In this document: piece by piece, positions 15,660 to 23,068 of the stretch
Numbering within the stretch: the stretch's first letter is position 1
Layout: the number at the start of each line of letters is the position of its first letter
From: Natronospira proteinivora
Lineage (GTDB): Bacteria > Pseudomonadota > Gammaproteobacteria > Natronospirales > Natronospiraceae
Direction of reading: 5' to 3'
NCBI RefSeq assembly: GCF_024170465.1
Contig: NZ_JALJYF010000002.1
Span: 1,108,501 to 1,172,500, forward strand
DNA length: 64,000 nt
Made by a program: the position numbers and the translations under genes
The notes under the pieces: generated by a model
Told to the model about the DNA's origin: nothing
Seen by the model: the letters and a program-made list of their open reading frames with translations, nothing else
The model's database searches: none

Positions 15660-16880
15660 TCACTCTTGCGTTGAATCCGTCCCTAGCTTGTCCCGCCTGA
15701 TGCCCCGCTGCAAGACACCGTCGCCAAAACGGGACCGGGCCTGGTCCAGCAGTGCGTCGGTGGATGCCCCCCGGGCCTGGTTGCCAAACAGGCCCAGTTG
15801 CCCAGTAGCCGCCACCAGTTCACGGGCGGCCAGGCCGGCCAGGCGAAGGCGGGGCGATCGATTCAGCCGCGCGGTTTCGGCTTGCCACCATTCGGTAGCC
15901 AGTGCCTGGGCCACATCGCGCAGTTCCGCGCCTTGGGCGCTGGGCCGGTTGAGCTTGCGCTGACGGCTCATGGTGTGAAAGTCCGGGGTTCGCAGCTTGA
16001 TGGCCACACTGGCGGTTTCCAGTGACTTTCCACGCAGGCGGGCCGCCACCTCCTCGGCCATGCGTGACAGCTCTTCCTGCAGTCGGGGGAGTTGATTCAG
16101 GTCCCGGCCATAGGTTTGTTCGGCACTGATGGAGCGGGTCACGTGGTGGGCTTCCACCGGACGATCATCCTTGCCTTCGGCCAGGGCCTTGATGCGGCTG
16201 GCCGAACGGCCCAGCAGTCCCCGCAGCTGGGGTTCCGGGACTCGCCGCAGACTGCCAAAGGTGCTCAGCCCGGCCCGGCGCAGACGCTGGGTGGTGGTCT
16301 CGCCCACGCCCCAAAGACGTTCCACCGGCAATGGATCCAGAAAGGCCTGCCGACCGGCCTCGCTGACCTGGACCAGCCCATCCGGCTTGCCGATATCCGA
16401 GGCCAGTTTGGCCAGAAACTTGTTGGGGGCGATCCCCACCGAGGCAATCAGGCCAATCTGCTCCCGGATCCGGTCTTTCAGGGCCCGGGCGATGGCCTCG
16501 GGATTGTCCCGGGCATCCGGGTCGGCGCTGAGATCCAGAAAGGCTTCATCCAGGGACAGCCCTTCCACATCCGGGGTCAGGGCCCGGAAGCAATCGAACA
16601 CCTGCTGGGAGAGGGCACGATAGCGCTCCATGCGGCCATTGCGGTAGTGCCCCCGGGGACAGAGCTGGCGAGCCCGATGCATGGGCATGGCCGAATGTAC
16701 CCCAAAGCGGCGGGCCGGGTAGTTGGCCGCCGAGACCACGCCTCGCCCGCCCAGGCCGCCCACAATAACCGGCTCGCCTCGCAACTCGGGAAAATCCAGT
16801 TCTTCCACCGAGGCATAGAAGGCATCCAGGTCCACATGGAAGATCAGCCGTTGCGGTATCCGGGCGGGGGTGGTGCTCAT
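15660..16880 (-). CDS. dinB: DNA polymerase IV (Y family)
   Basis: A 406-residue translesion polymerase. Seen: HVDLDAFYASVE with the first catalytic Asp (about residue 17), the steric-gate Phe-Tyr pair, SLDEAFLDLS with the catalytic Asp-Glu near 111-112, helix-hairpin-helix segments (SVGIAPNKFLAKLASD), the little-finger domain, and a late QLGLF motif that fits the beta-clamp binding consensus. Its start overlaps the end of the 90-residue gene by 4 bases (ATGA). No CTGT-N8-ACAG LexA box was found before the operon, so SOS control is not evident here. Confidence 0.93.
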   Translation of the reverse strand: MSTTPARIPQRLIFHVDLDAFYASVEELDFPELRGEPVIVGGLGGRGVVSAANYPARRFGVHSAMPMHRARQLCPRGHYRNGRMERYRALSQQVFDCFRALTPDVEGLSLDEAFLDLSADPDARDNPEAIARALKDRIREQIGLIASVGIAPNKFLAKLASDIGKPDGLVQVSEAGRQAFLDPLPVERLWGVGETTTQRLRRAGLSTFGSLRRVPEPQLRGLLGRSASRIKALAEGKDDRPVEAHHVTRSISAEQTYGRDLNQLPRLQEELSRMAEEVAARLRGKSLETASVAIKLRTPDFHTMSRQRKLNRPSAQGAELRDVAQALATEWWQAETARLNRSPRLRLAGLAARELVAATGQLGLFGNQARGASTDALLDQARSRFGDGVLQRGIRRDKLGTDSTQE

Positions 16881-17149
16881 TGTGGGGCTTTCATTATGTT
16901 GTCACGGACCCGATCCGCGGCCTGGTGCTGCAACAGCACCACATTGACGCTGCTGTTGTAGATGCGGCCCTGGGCCCGCAAGGACTCGATTCGGGCCCCA
17001 TCGCTATCGGCACGCAGAAGCACATAATCTACGCCTTCCCGCAACTGATCACTCAGGGCCTTGAAGGCCCGGAAGGTGGTTCCCTTGGGGCAGTGAGCGG
17101 CTTCATCCAGTTCCCGGAAGGTGACCATCTGTTGGCTTGGGTCCCCCAT
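16877..17149 (-). CDS. 90-aa protein of unknown function before dinB
   Basis: Small protein translationally coupled on both sides: its ATG overlaps the stop of the DUF4136 gene (TAATG), and its own stop overlaps the dinB start (ATGA). The N-terminal part (VTFRELDEAAHCPKGTTFRAF) could form a helix-turn-helix, and GRIYNSSVNVVLL near the C-terminus looks like a conserved strand-rich motif. A second ATG at 17128 is possible. I do not recognise the family; a DNA-binding role is only a guess. Confidence 0.6.
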   Translation of the reverse strand: MGDPSQQMVTFRELDEAAHCPKGTTFRAFKALSDQLREGVDYVLLRADSDGARIESLRAQGRIYNSSVNVVLLQHQAADRVRDNIMKAPQ

Positions 17150-17712
17150 TATTGATTGCTGGGCGGGAACTCATTCAGCAAACGGTTCACCAGTCGTTTC
17201 AGACGATCCTCAGACCAGCGGCTCTGGCCCTGCTGGCTTTCCTCCCAACCCCGCCAGACCAGCGTGTCATCGGATCGATCGATGATATCCAGCATCAGCA
17301 CGCTTTGGGTCTGGCTGCCGCCACCACCCAGTCGGACACCGCCGCCCACATTACCGCTGCCCATGCCGATGCTGATGCTTGAGCCGGAGCTGCGGTCACC
17401 TCGGCGTGTGGTGGTACGATAGGTGATGAGGAAGTCAGCCTCTTCGGCCGGCACGGACTCATAACCACGGGCTTCCAGTGCATCACTGATCAGTCTCGCC
17501 ATGCGGCGATCCAGGATTTCACTGTCACCCGCCGGGTCTTCCACTCCTTCCCGTGAGGGTACCTTCCAGGCGAAGGTCTGGTAATCGGAGAAGGCGATGT
17601 CCCGGTCATATTCGGTCTGGATCGGGGTAGCACAGGCGGTCAGGCCCACCAGCAAGAGCAAGGCCATGATTTGGCTCGCGCGGTTGGGAATATCTCTTGG
17701 GCGCAATGGCAT
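17149..17712 (-). CDS. DUF4136-family lipoprotein, copy 1
   Basis: A 187-residue outer-membrane-type lipoprotein. Seen: hydrophobic signal ending LLVGLTAC, then the DUF4136 pattern: YDRDIAFSDYQTFAW, LDRRMARLISDALEARGY, ADFLITY, a Gly/Ser-rich central loop, LDIIDRSDDTLVWRGW and a C-terminal helix. The ATG at 17712 is chosen because GGGAGGAG lies 5 bases upstream; the longer frame to 17751 is less likely. The family's role is unknown. It follows a paralogue 35 bases upstream and is coupled to the 90-residue gene, so all belong to the dinB operon. Confidence 0.82.
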   Translation of the reverse strand: MPLRPRDIPNRASQIMALLLLVGLTACATPIQTEYDRDIAFSDYQTFAWKVPSREGVEDPAGDSEILDRRMARLISDALEARGYESVPAEEADFLITYRTTTRRGDRSSGSSISIGMGSGNVGGGVRLGGGGSQTQSVLMLDIIDRSDDTLVWRGWEESQQGQSRWSEDRLKRLVNRLLNEFPPSNQ

Positions 17713-17747
17713 AGTCTCCTCCCGGAGTGTGTAACGGTCCGCAGACA

Positions 17748-18383
17748 TCATGAGTCGGGCGGAAAGTGGTGCAGAATACGATCCACCTGTTGCCGCAGCT
17801 GGTCATCCCGGAAGCGCGAGGGCCGGACCTCGCCGGCACGCCACCCCCGCCAGACCAGCTCATTCTGCTGGCGATCCACCACATCGATAATCAGGGTGCC
17901 TTCCTGATAACTGCGCTGATCATGGTAATAGATCGGCCCCGGATGATGTCGCCTGGCATGCCAATGGGGATAGTAGGGGTAGCCCGGCCCATAACTCAGG
18001 TGAACGCGGACATGGGGGTTGCTAAGCCGTTCCCGCGAAATGGTGTGATAGGTCACCAGTAGATCGGCGTCTTCCGCCGCCACTTCTTCCAGGCCCTTGG
18101 CTGTGAGAGTTTGGCGAATGGCATTGGCCATCCGCCGGTCCAGCAGTTCACTGTCCAGCACCGGGTCTTTGACTTGACGCCGGTCGGGATTGGCCCAGGC
18201 AAAGGTTTGATAACGCTCGAAATCCACGGATTGGTCATATTCCACCGGGCCGGTACCGGCACAGGCGGTCAGTAGCATGGCCGTGCATACCAGCAGCCAG
18301 ATACCGAGATGGTGCTTGCCCCGGGCTTGGGATACAGGCTGTTTTATGGAATGGCTGAAGGTAGTATTCATTCGATCCCCCAT
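17748..18383 (-). CDS. DUF4136-family lipoprotein, copy 2
   Basis: A paralogue of the next gene, with the same blocks: lipobox LLTAC, YDQSVDFERYQTFAW, LDRRMANAIRQTLTAKGL, ADLLVTYHT, DVVDRQQNELVWRGW. The central loop differs: it is rich in Tyr, His and Pro (PGYPYYPHWH) where copy 1 is Gly/Ser-rich. Start could be the ATG at 18383 or the one at 18371, which has GGGGAT just upstream. First gene of the unit running to dinB and perhaps the M61-like peptidase. Tandem copies point to an old duplication. Confidence 0.8.
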   Translation of the reverse strand: MGDRMNTTFSHSIKQPVSQARGKHHLGIWLLVCTAMLLTACAGTGPVEYDQSVDFERYQTFAWANPDRRQVKDPVLDSELLDRRMANAIRQTLTAKGLEEVAAEDADLLVTYHTISRERLSNPHVRVHLSYGPGYPYYPHWHARRHHPGPIYYHDQRSYQEGTLIIDVVDRQQNELVWRGWRAGEVRPSRFRDDQLRQQVDRILHHFPPDS

Positions 18384-18460
18384 CTGCGGGATTCCAGAGA
18401 GTCTGGTTGATAAGACCCAAGTTTAGCCTGCCGGGTTCCAAATAGGGGGCTATTCATGCT

Positions 18461-19213
18461 TTATTCCACGGCGCTTCGCCCGCCATCCACCGGTATCACC
18501 TGGCCATTGATGTAAGACCCATCCCGGACCAGGAATAAAACCGCGTTTGCGATGTCCTGGGGGTGGCCACTGCGGGCCAGGGGGATGCGGTCCAGGATGG
18601 TGTTCTGTGTGGCGGCATCCATGGGCTGCTCCGGCCACAGGATGGCACCGGGGGCGATACCGTTGACCCGAACTGCCGGGGCCAGCTCGCCGGCCAGGCT
18701 GCGGGTCAGCATCAGCAGGCCGGCTTTGGCAACGCTATAGATGGGGTGCCGGGCCAGGGGGCGATAGCCATGGATGTCGACAATATTGATGATCTGGCCC
18801 TGGCGTGCCGTGAGCGAGGGCGTAGCAGCCTGACTCAGGAAAAAGGGGCCCTTAAGGTTGCTGCCAATCAATTCATCCCAATGGCTCTCCTCGGCTTCTC
18901 CCACCGGCGTGGCATAGAAGCTGGAGGCGTTATTCACCAGCAGGTCCAACCCGCCCCATTGTTCGGCCGTCTTGATCAGAGACGGGAAGCCATCGGGCGC
19001 CAGCAGATCGGCCTGGGCGGTGACGGCGGAATCCCGGCGGCGGGTATTGAGGGTATCGGCCAGGGTTTCGGCTTCGGTGGCCGAATGGCGGTAGTGGATC
19101 ACCACGTTCATACCGGCCTGATGCAGGGTTTCGGCAATGGTGGCGCCAATACGTCGGGCGGCGCCGGTGACCAGAGCCGTTTTCCCGCTCAATGAGGGTG
19201 TATTATCCTGCAT
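18461..19213 (-). CDS. Pteridine reductase-type short-chain dehydrogenase
   Basis: A 250-residue SDR enzyme. Seen: TGAARRIGA at the NADPH site (TGxxxRxG type, as in pteridine reductases PTR1/FolM, rather than TGxxxGxG), an Arg in VVIHYRHS that selects NADP, LVNNASSF, a YSVAKAGL catalytic Tyr-x3-Lys, NGIAPGAILWPE, and the C-terminal INGQVIPVDGG. Catalytic Asp in IVDIHGY replaces the usual Ser, another pteridine reductase trait. It would reduce dihydropterins or dihydrofolate. Divergent from the MidA-type gene. Confidence 0.82.
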   Translation of the reverse strand: MQDNTPSLSGKTALVTGAARRIGATIAETLHQAGMNVVIHYRHSATEAETLADTLNTRRRDSAVTAQADLLAPDGFPSLIKTAEQWGGLDLLVNNASSFYATPVGEAEESHWDELIGSNLKGPFFLSQAATPSLTARQGQIINIVDIHGYRPLARHPIYSVAKAGLLMLTRSLAGELAPAVRVNGIAPGAILWPEQPMDAATQNTILDRIPLARSGHPQDIANAVLFLVRDGSYINGQVIPVDGGRSAVE

Positions 19214-19258
19214 GATTCTTTTTCTCCCGCGCACACGTTCAAGGCAGCCTACAAGCCC

Positions 19259-20461
19259 ATGACTCAACACCGCAATTCATCCGGAGGGGATCCCGGCAGT
19301 CTGCCGGAGCCGCCGCCCGAGGCCCTCAAGCACAGCGAAACCCTGCGCCGGAAAATCCTGGAGACCATCGACGCCGAAGGGGGCGTGATTTCCTTCCATC
19401 GCTATATGGAAATGGCCCTGTATGAGCCGGGGTTGGGCTATTACAGCGCCGGGGCCCAGAAGTTCGGCGAGGCCGGGGATTTTATCACCGCACCCGAGAT
19501 GTCATCCCTGTTCAGCCTGTGTCTGGCCGATCAGGCCGCCGAAGTACTGGACCGGCTGGGCGGCGGTGACATTCTGGAGATGGGAGCCGGTTCCGGGGCC
19601 ATGGCGGCGGCTATTCTGGATCATCTCGCTGCGGAAGGGAAATTGCCGGATCGCTACCTGATCCTGGAGGTCAGCGCCGATTTGCGTGAGCGCCAGGCCC
19701 GCACCATCGAGGAACGGGCCCCGGACCTGCTGGAACGGGTGGAGTGGATCGAGGCCCTGCCCGAGCGCTTGCGCGGTGTGGTGCTGGGCAATGAGGTCCT
19801 GGATGCCTTGCCGGTGGAGCGGTTTCGGATTCGAGGCGGTGCTGTGCGCCGTCTGGGCGTGGCCCGTCGGGGGCAGGGGCTTGGCTGGCGGGAGATGTCT
19901 CATGACCGTGACCTGTCCGACCGGGTGCGTGCTGTGGAATCAGAATTGGGCCGCAAGCTACCGGAAGGCTATGAGTCCGAGCTGGCCGTTTCCCTGCAGG
20001 CCCTGGTTGAGGATGTGGGCCGCTGTCTCACACGCGGCGCGGCGGTTTTCATCGACTATGGCCTGCCCCGGCGGGAGTTTTACATGCCGGAGCGCCATCA
20101 GGGCACCCTGATGTGCCATTACCGGCACCGCGCCCACCAGGATCCTTTCCTCTATCCCGGCATTCAGGACATTACCGCCTGGGTGGATTTCACCACCGTG
20201 GGCGAGGCCGCCCTGGCCTCGGGATGTCAGCTGTTGGGGTTCAGTACCCAGGCTCATTTTCTTCTGGGCGCGGGCATTGATCGTCATATCGGCGGGGTGA
20301 GTCCGGAAGATACCCTGGTCCAGCTCAAGCTGGCTCAAGAAGTGAAATTATTGACCCTGCCCGGTGAGATGGGGGAGCGTTTCAAGGTGATGGGCTTTGC
20401 CCGGGGGGATGATCTGGACATGAGCGGCTTTCATTTTCGAGATTTGCGGGTTCGTCTCTGA
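19259..20461 (+). CDS. MidA/NDUFAF7-type SAM-dependent methyltransferase
   Basis: A 400-residue class I methyltransferase of the family (DUF185) whose mitochondrial member methylates an arginine of complex I subunit NDUFS2. Seen: SFHRYMEMALYEPGLGYYS, the family's N-terminal signature, FGEAGDFITAPEMSSLF, the SAM motif DILEMGAGSGAMAAAIL, LGNEVLDALPVERF, and FIDYGLPRREFY. The bacterial substrate is not settled. Its stop overlaps the cca start by one base (TGATG), so the two are co-translated. Confidence 0.88.
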   Translation: MTQHRNSSGGDPGSLPEPPPEALKHSETLRRKILETIDAEGGVISFHRYMEMALYEPGLGYYSAGAQKFGEAGDFITAPEMSSLFSLCLADQAAEVLDRLGGGDILEMGAGSGAMAAAILDHLAAEGKLPDRYLILEVSADLRERQARTIEERAPDLLERVEWIEALPERLRGVVLGNEVLDALPVERFRIRGGAVRRLGVARRGQGLGWREMSHDRDLSDRVRAVESELGRKLPEGYESELAVSLQALVEDVGRCLTRGAAVFIDYGLPRREFYMPERHQGTLMCHYRHRAHQDPFLYPGIQDITAWVDFTTVGEAALASGCQLLGFSTQAHFLLGAGIDRHIGGVSPEDTLVQLKLAQEVKLLTLPGEMGERFKVMGFARGDDLDMSGFHFRDLRVRL

Positions 20462-21705
20462 TGAAGGAGCTGGAAGCCTATCTGGTGGGCGGGGCAGTTC
20501 GGGATCACTTGCTGGGGCTGCCAGCGGGGGACCGCGACTGGGTGGTGGTGGGCGAGACGCCCGAGTCCATGCAGGCCCGTGGCTTCAAGCCCGTGGGCCG
20601 GGATTTCCCTGTCTTTCTGCATCCAGAAACCCGGGAGGAGTACGCCCTGGCCCGCACCGAGCGCAAGGTGGGCCGGGGGCACCAGGGCTTTCAGTTTCAT
20701 GCCAGTCCCACGGTGAGCCTGGAAGAAGACCTGGCCCGGCGGGATCTTACCATCAACGCCATGGCCCAGCGCCCGGACGGGATGCTGGTGGACCCCTACC
20801 AGGGACAGGCTGACCTGGCGGAACGTCAGCTGCGCCATGTCTCCGAGGCCTTCCGCGAAGACCCCCTGCGGGTATTGCGCGTGGCCCGTTTTGCCGCCCG
20901 TTTCCACCATTTGGGCTTTGAGGTGGCCCCGGAGACCCTGAGTCTGATGCAGTCTATGTCTTCCCCTGAGGAGCTGGGCGCGCTCAGCGCTGAGCGTGTC
21001 TGGGCCGAGACGGAACGCGCCTTGGGCGAACCCTCCCCCCAGGTTTATGTCCAAATTCTCAGACAGAGTGGGGCCCTGGCCGTGCTGTTCCCGGAGCTGG
21101 ACCGCCTGTTTGGCGTGCCCCAGCCCGAAGCCCATCATCCGGAGGTGGATACCGGCGACCATGTGCTGATGGTGCTGGCCCAGTCGGCACAGCTGAGCGA
21201 GGACCCACGGGTACGTTTTGCCGCCCTGGTCCATGATCTGGGCAAGGGGCTGACACCCAGGGATCAATGGCCCGCGCATCACGGCCATGAAGCGGCCGGG
21301 GAAGAGCAGGTCCGGAGTCTGGCCAAACGCCTGCGGGTGCCCCGGGCCTATGAACGTCTGGGACGGATGAGTGCCCGCTGGCACGCTCACGTCCATCGGG
21401 CCTTGGAACTGAAGCCGGCCACAGTGATGAAATTGCTGGAGGGTTGTGACGCCTTTCGCCGGCCCGAGGATTTCGAGCGCTTCCTCATCGCCTGTGAGGC
21501 GGATGCCCGGGGGCGGGCAGGTCTGGAAGGTCGTGCCTATCCCCAGGCGGATTGGATACGCGACTGCTGGTCGGCGGCTGCGGCCATCACCGGCAAGGAT
21601 GTGGACCCGGAGCGCTATCAGGGGCCCCGTTTTGGAGAGGCCTTGAGGCGAATGCGCATCAAGGCCATTGAACAGGTTTTGAGTGCGAGGGAGGGAGCAT
21701 CATGA
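20461..21705 (+). CDS. cca: CCA-adding tRNA nucleotidyltransferase with HD domain
   Basis: A 414-residue enzyme that adds or repairs the 3' CCA of tRNAs, close in length to E. coli Cca (412). Seen: YLVGGAVRDHLLG, the metal-binding Asp pair in GDRDWVVVG, ARTERK, RRDLTINAMA, and in the C-terminal half an HD phosphohydrolase domain (LVHDLGKGLTP followed by the HHGHEAAGEE stretch). Coupled to the upstream methyltransferase and overlapping the downstream lipoprotein gene by 4 bases. Confidence 0.95.
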   Translation: MKELEAYLVGGAVRDHLLGLPAGDRDWVVVGETPESMQARGFKPVGRDFPVFLHPETREEYALARTERKVGRGHQGFQFHASPTVSLEEDLARRDLTINAMAQRPDGMLVDPYQGQADLAERQLRHVSEAFREDPLRVLRVARFAARFHHLGFEVAPETLSLMQSMSSPEELGALSAERVWAETERALGEPSPQVYVQILRQSGALAVLFPELDRLFGVPQPEAHHPEVDTGDHVLMVLAQSAQLSEDPRVRFAALVHDLGKGLTPRDQWPAHHGHEAAGEEQVRSLAKRLRVPRAYERLGRMSARWHAHVHRALELKPATVMKLLEGCDAFRRPEDFERFLIACEADARGRAGLEGRAYPQADWIRDCWSAAAAITGKDVDPERYQGPRFGEALRRMRIKAIEQVLSAREGAS

Positions 21706-22922
21706 GTCTTATTGACAGAAAACCCGAGAACAAACGCTGGATTAGCGTGGCCGTCTTGTTAGTGCTCGCCGGCATGGTGCTTACCGCCTGTGGCGATGAT
21801 GACGGCCTGGATGAAGGTGATGACGATGACGGCCGGGACCCTGGCGGCGATACCAGTGCCTACAGCGGCCAACTGGCCTGGAGCCATGACGATGGCGGTG
21901 AAGGCAGCGGCATCCGCGTCTGGAGCCTGGACGACAGTGAATATATGGCTTCGGTCACTCAGAACGAGAACGGCGATCACCTTGCCCCCGCACTCAGTAG
22001 TGACGAAGGGGCGCTGAGCTATACCAGTGAGGCGGAAGCCCTGGGGCCCCATGAATTGAGTCAGGCCCAATATCTGGAACTGCAAAGCGGTGAGCTGGTG
22101 GGGGTGCCCTGGGAAATGGGCCAAGGCCGGGTACGGGCCAGTCTCGGCAGTGATATGGATTACTTCGCCAGCGTGGTGTCTTTTGCCGAGCGAGTATATG
22201 ACGAGGCCTCCGGCGAGCTGGAACGTTATGGTGCGGGGGTCTGGGTGGTGGGTGATGCCAATGCCGACTCCCTGGCTGAAAGCAATGCGCCGGTGTATTG
22301 CACCCAGATGGACCCTGATGCGGCGTTGATGATTTTCAATGCGGGTGATGGCCTTTACCGGGTGGCCACCACCGGTGGTAACCCCCAAGCTCTGGCCATC
22401 AACCACCCCAGCCTGGAGGTCATCGAGACTGAGCCGGTGGTCGGTGGCCGCTGTGCCTTCAAGTTGGCCAACGATGGCAATCGCCTGTCCTTTATCGGGC
22501 AGCTTGAAGATTCCGGTGAGCCTGCGGCATTTGTACACGACCTGGACAGTGGCCAGACCTTGCGGGTGGCTGAGCCGGTGGAAATGGAGTTGGTGGATTG
22601 GCAAATGGCGGGCAATGGCAACCAGGGGGTGCTTTTGTTCCGCGGCGAGGACCCATCGGAAGACCTGCAGCAATACTCCCTCCGTACGGTGAATCTGGTC
22701 AGCCCCGGGGCGACGACCGAGATCGAGGTCTTTGAAGTTGAGGCGGAGGCGGATATCCAGCCCACCGCAGCCATTTCCGATAACGGTATGGTGATCGCCC
22801 GCAGTGGCTATGATGAAGACGGTGTTCACGTGGTGGTCATGGGGGCGAGCGGGGATGAGCCCCGCCGCATCCAGGGCAATGCGGAGACCATGGGCGATGG
22901 CATGTTGGGCCTGACCTTCTAG
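21702..22922 (+). CDS. Acidic lipoprotein, possible beta-propeller
   Basis: A 406-residue lipoprotein of unknown function: signal ending MVLTAC, then a run of Asp, Glu and Gly (residues about 29-50) that likely acts as a surface linker. The rest is strand-rich with repeated modules such as GQLAWSHDDG, ALSSDEGALSYTS, NDGNRLSFIG and ISDNGMVIARSG, which look like TolB/WD-type propeller blades. Very acidic overall. It shares an operon with cca by 4-base overlap and ends before a strong terminator. Role unknown; surface or periplasmic binding is a guess. Confidence 0.72.
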   Translation: MSLIDRKPENKRWISVAVLLVLAGMVLTACGDDDGLDEGDDDDGRDPGGDTSAYSGQLAWSHDDGGEGSGIRVWSLDDSEYMASVTQNENGDHLAPALSSDEGALSYTSEAEALGPHELSQAQYLELQSGELVGVPWEMGQGRVRASLGSDMDYFASVVSFAERVYDEASGELERYGAGVWVVGDANADSLAESNAPVYCTQMDPDAALMIFNAGDGLYRVATTGGNPQALAINHPSLEVIETEPVVGGRCAFKLANDGNRLSFIGQLEDSGEPAAFVHDLDSGQTLRVAEPVEMELVDWQMAGNGNQGVLLFRGEDPSEDLQQYSLRTVNLVSPGATTEIEVFEVEAEADIQPTAAISDNGMVIARSGYDEDGVHVVVMGASGDEPRRIQGNAETMGDGMLGLTF

Positions 22923-23017
22923 CGTCCTTCGACCAGAAGCAGCCGATCCGGAGCTGCCTCTAAGCCACACAGTAACGTGGCAACATAAAGTAGATTGGGT
23001 GGCGGTTATTGAAGACC

Positions 23018-23049
23018 AAAAAAAGCCGGGGCTGTACCCCGGCTTTTTT
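23018..23049. terminator. Bidirectional rho-independent terminator
   Basis: AAAAAGCCGGGG, a 4-base loop CTGT followed by ACCCCGGCTTTTTT: a strong GC stem flanked by A-run and T-run. It lies between the convergent lipoprotein and S9 peptidase genes and can serve both. Confidence 0.92.
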
Positions 23050-23068
23050 CATGCGCGATACCTTCGGT

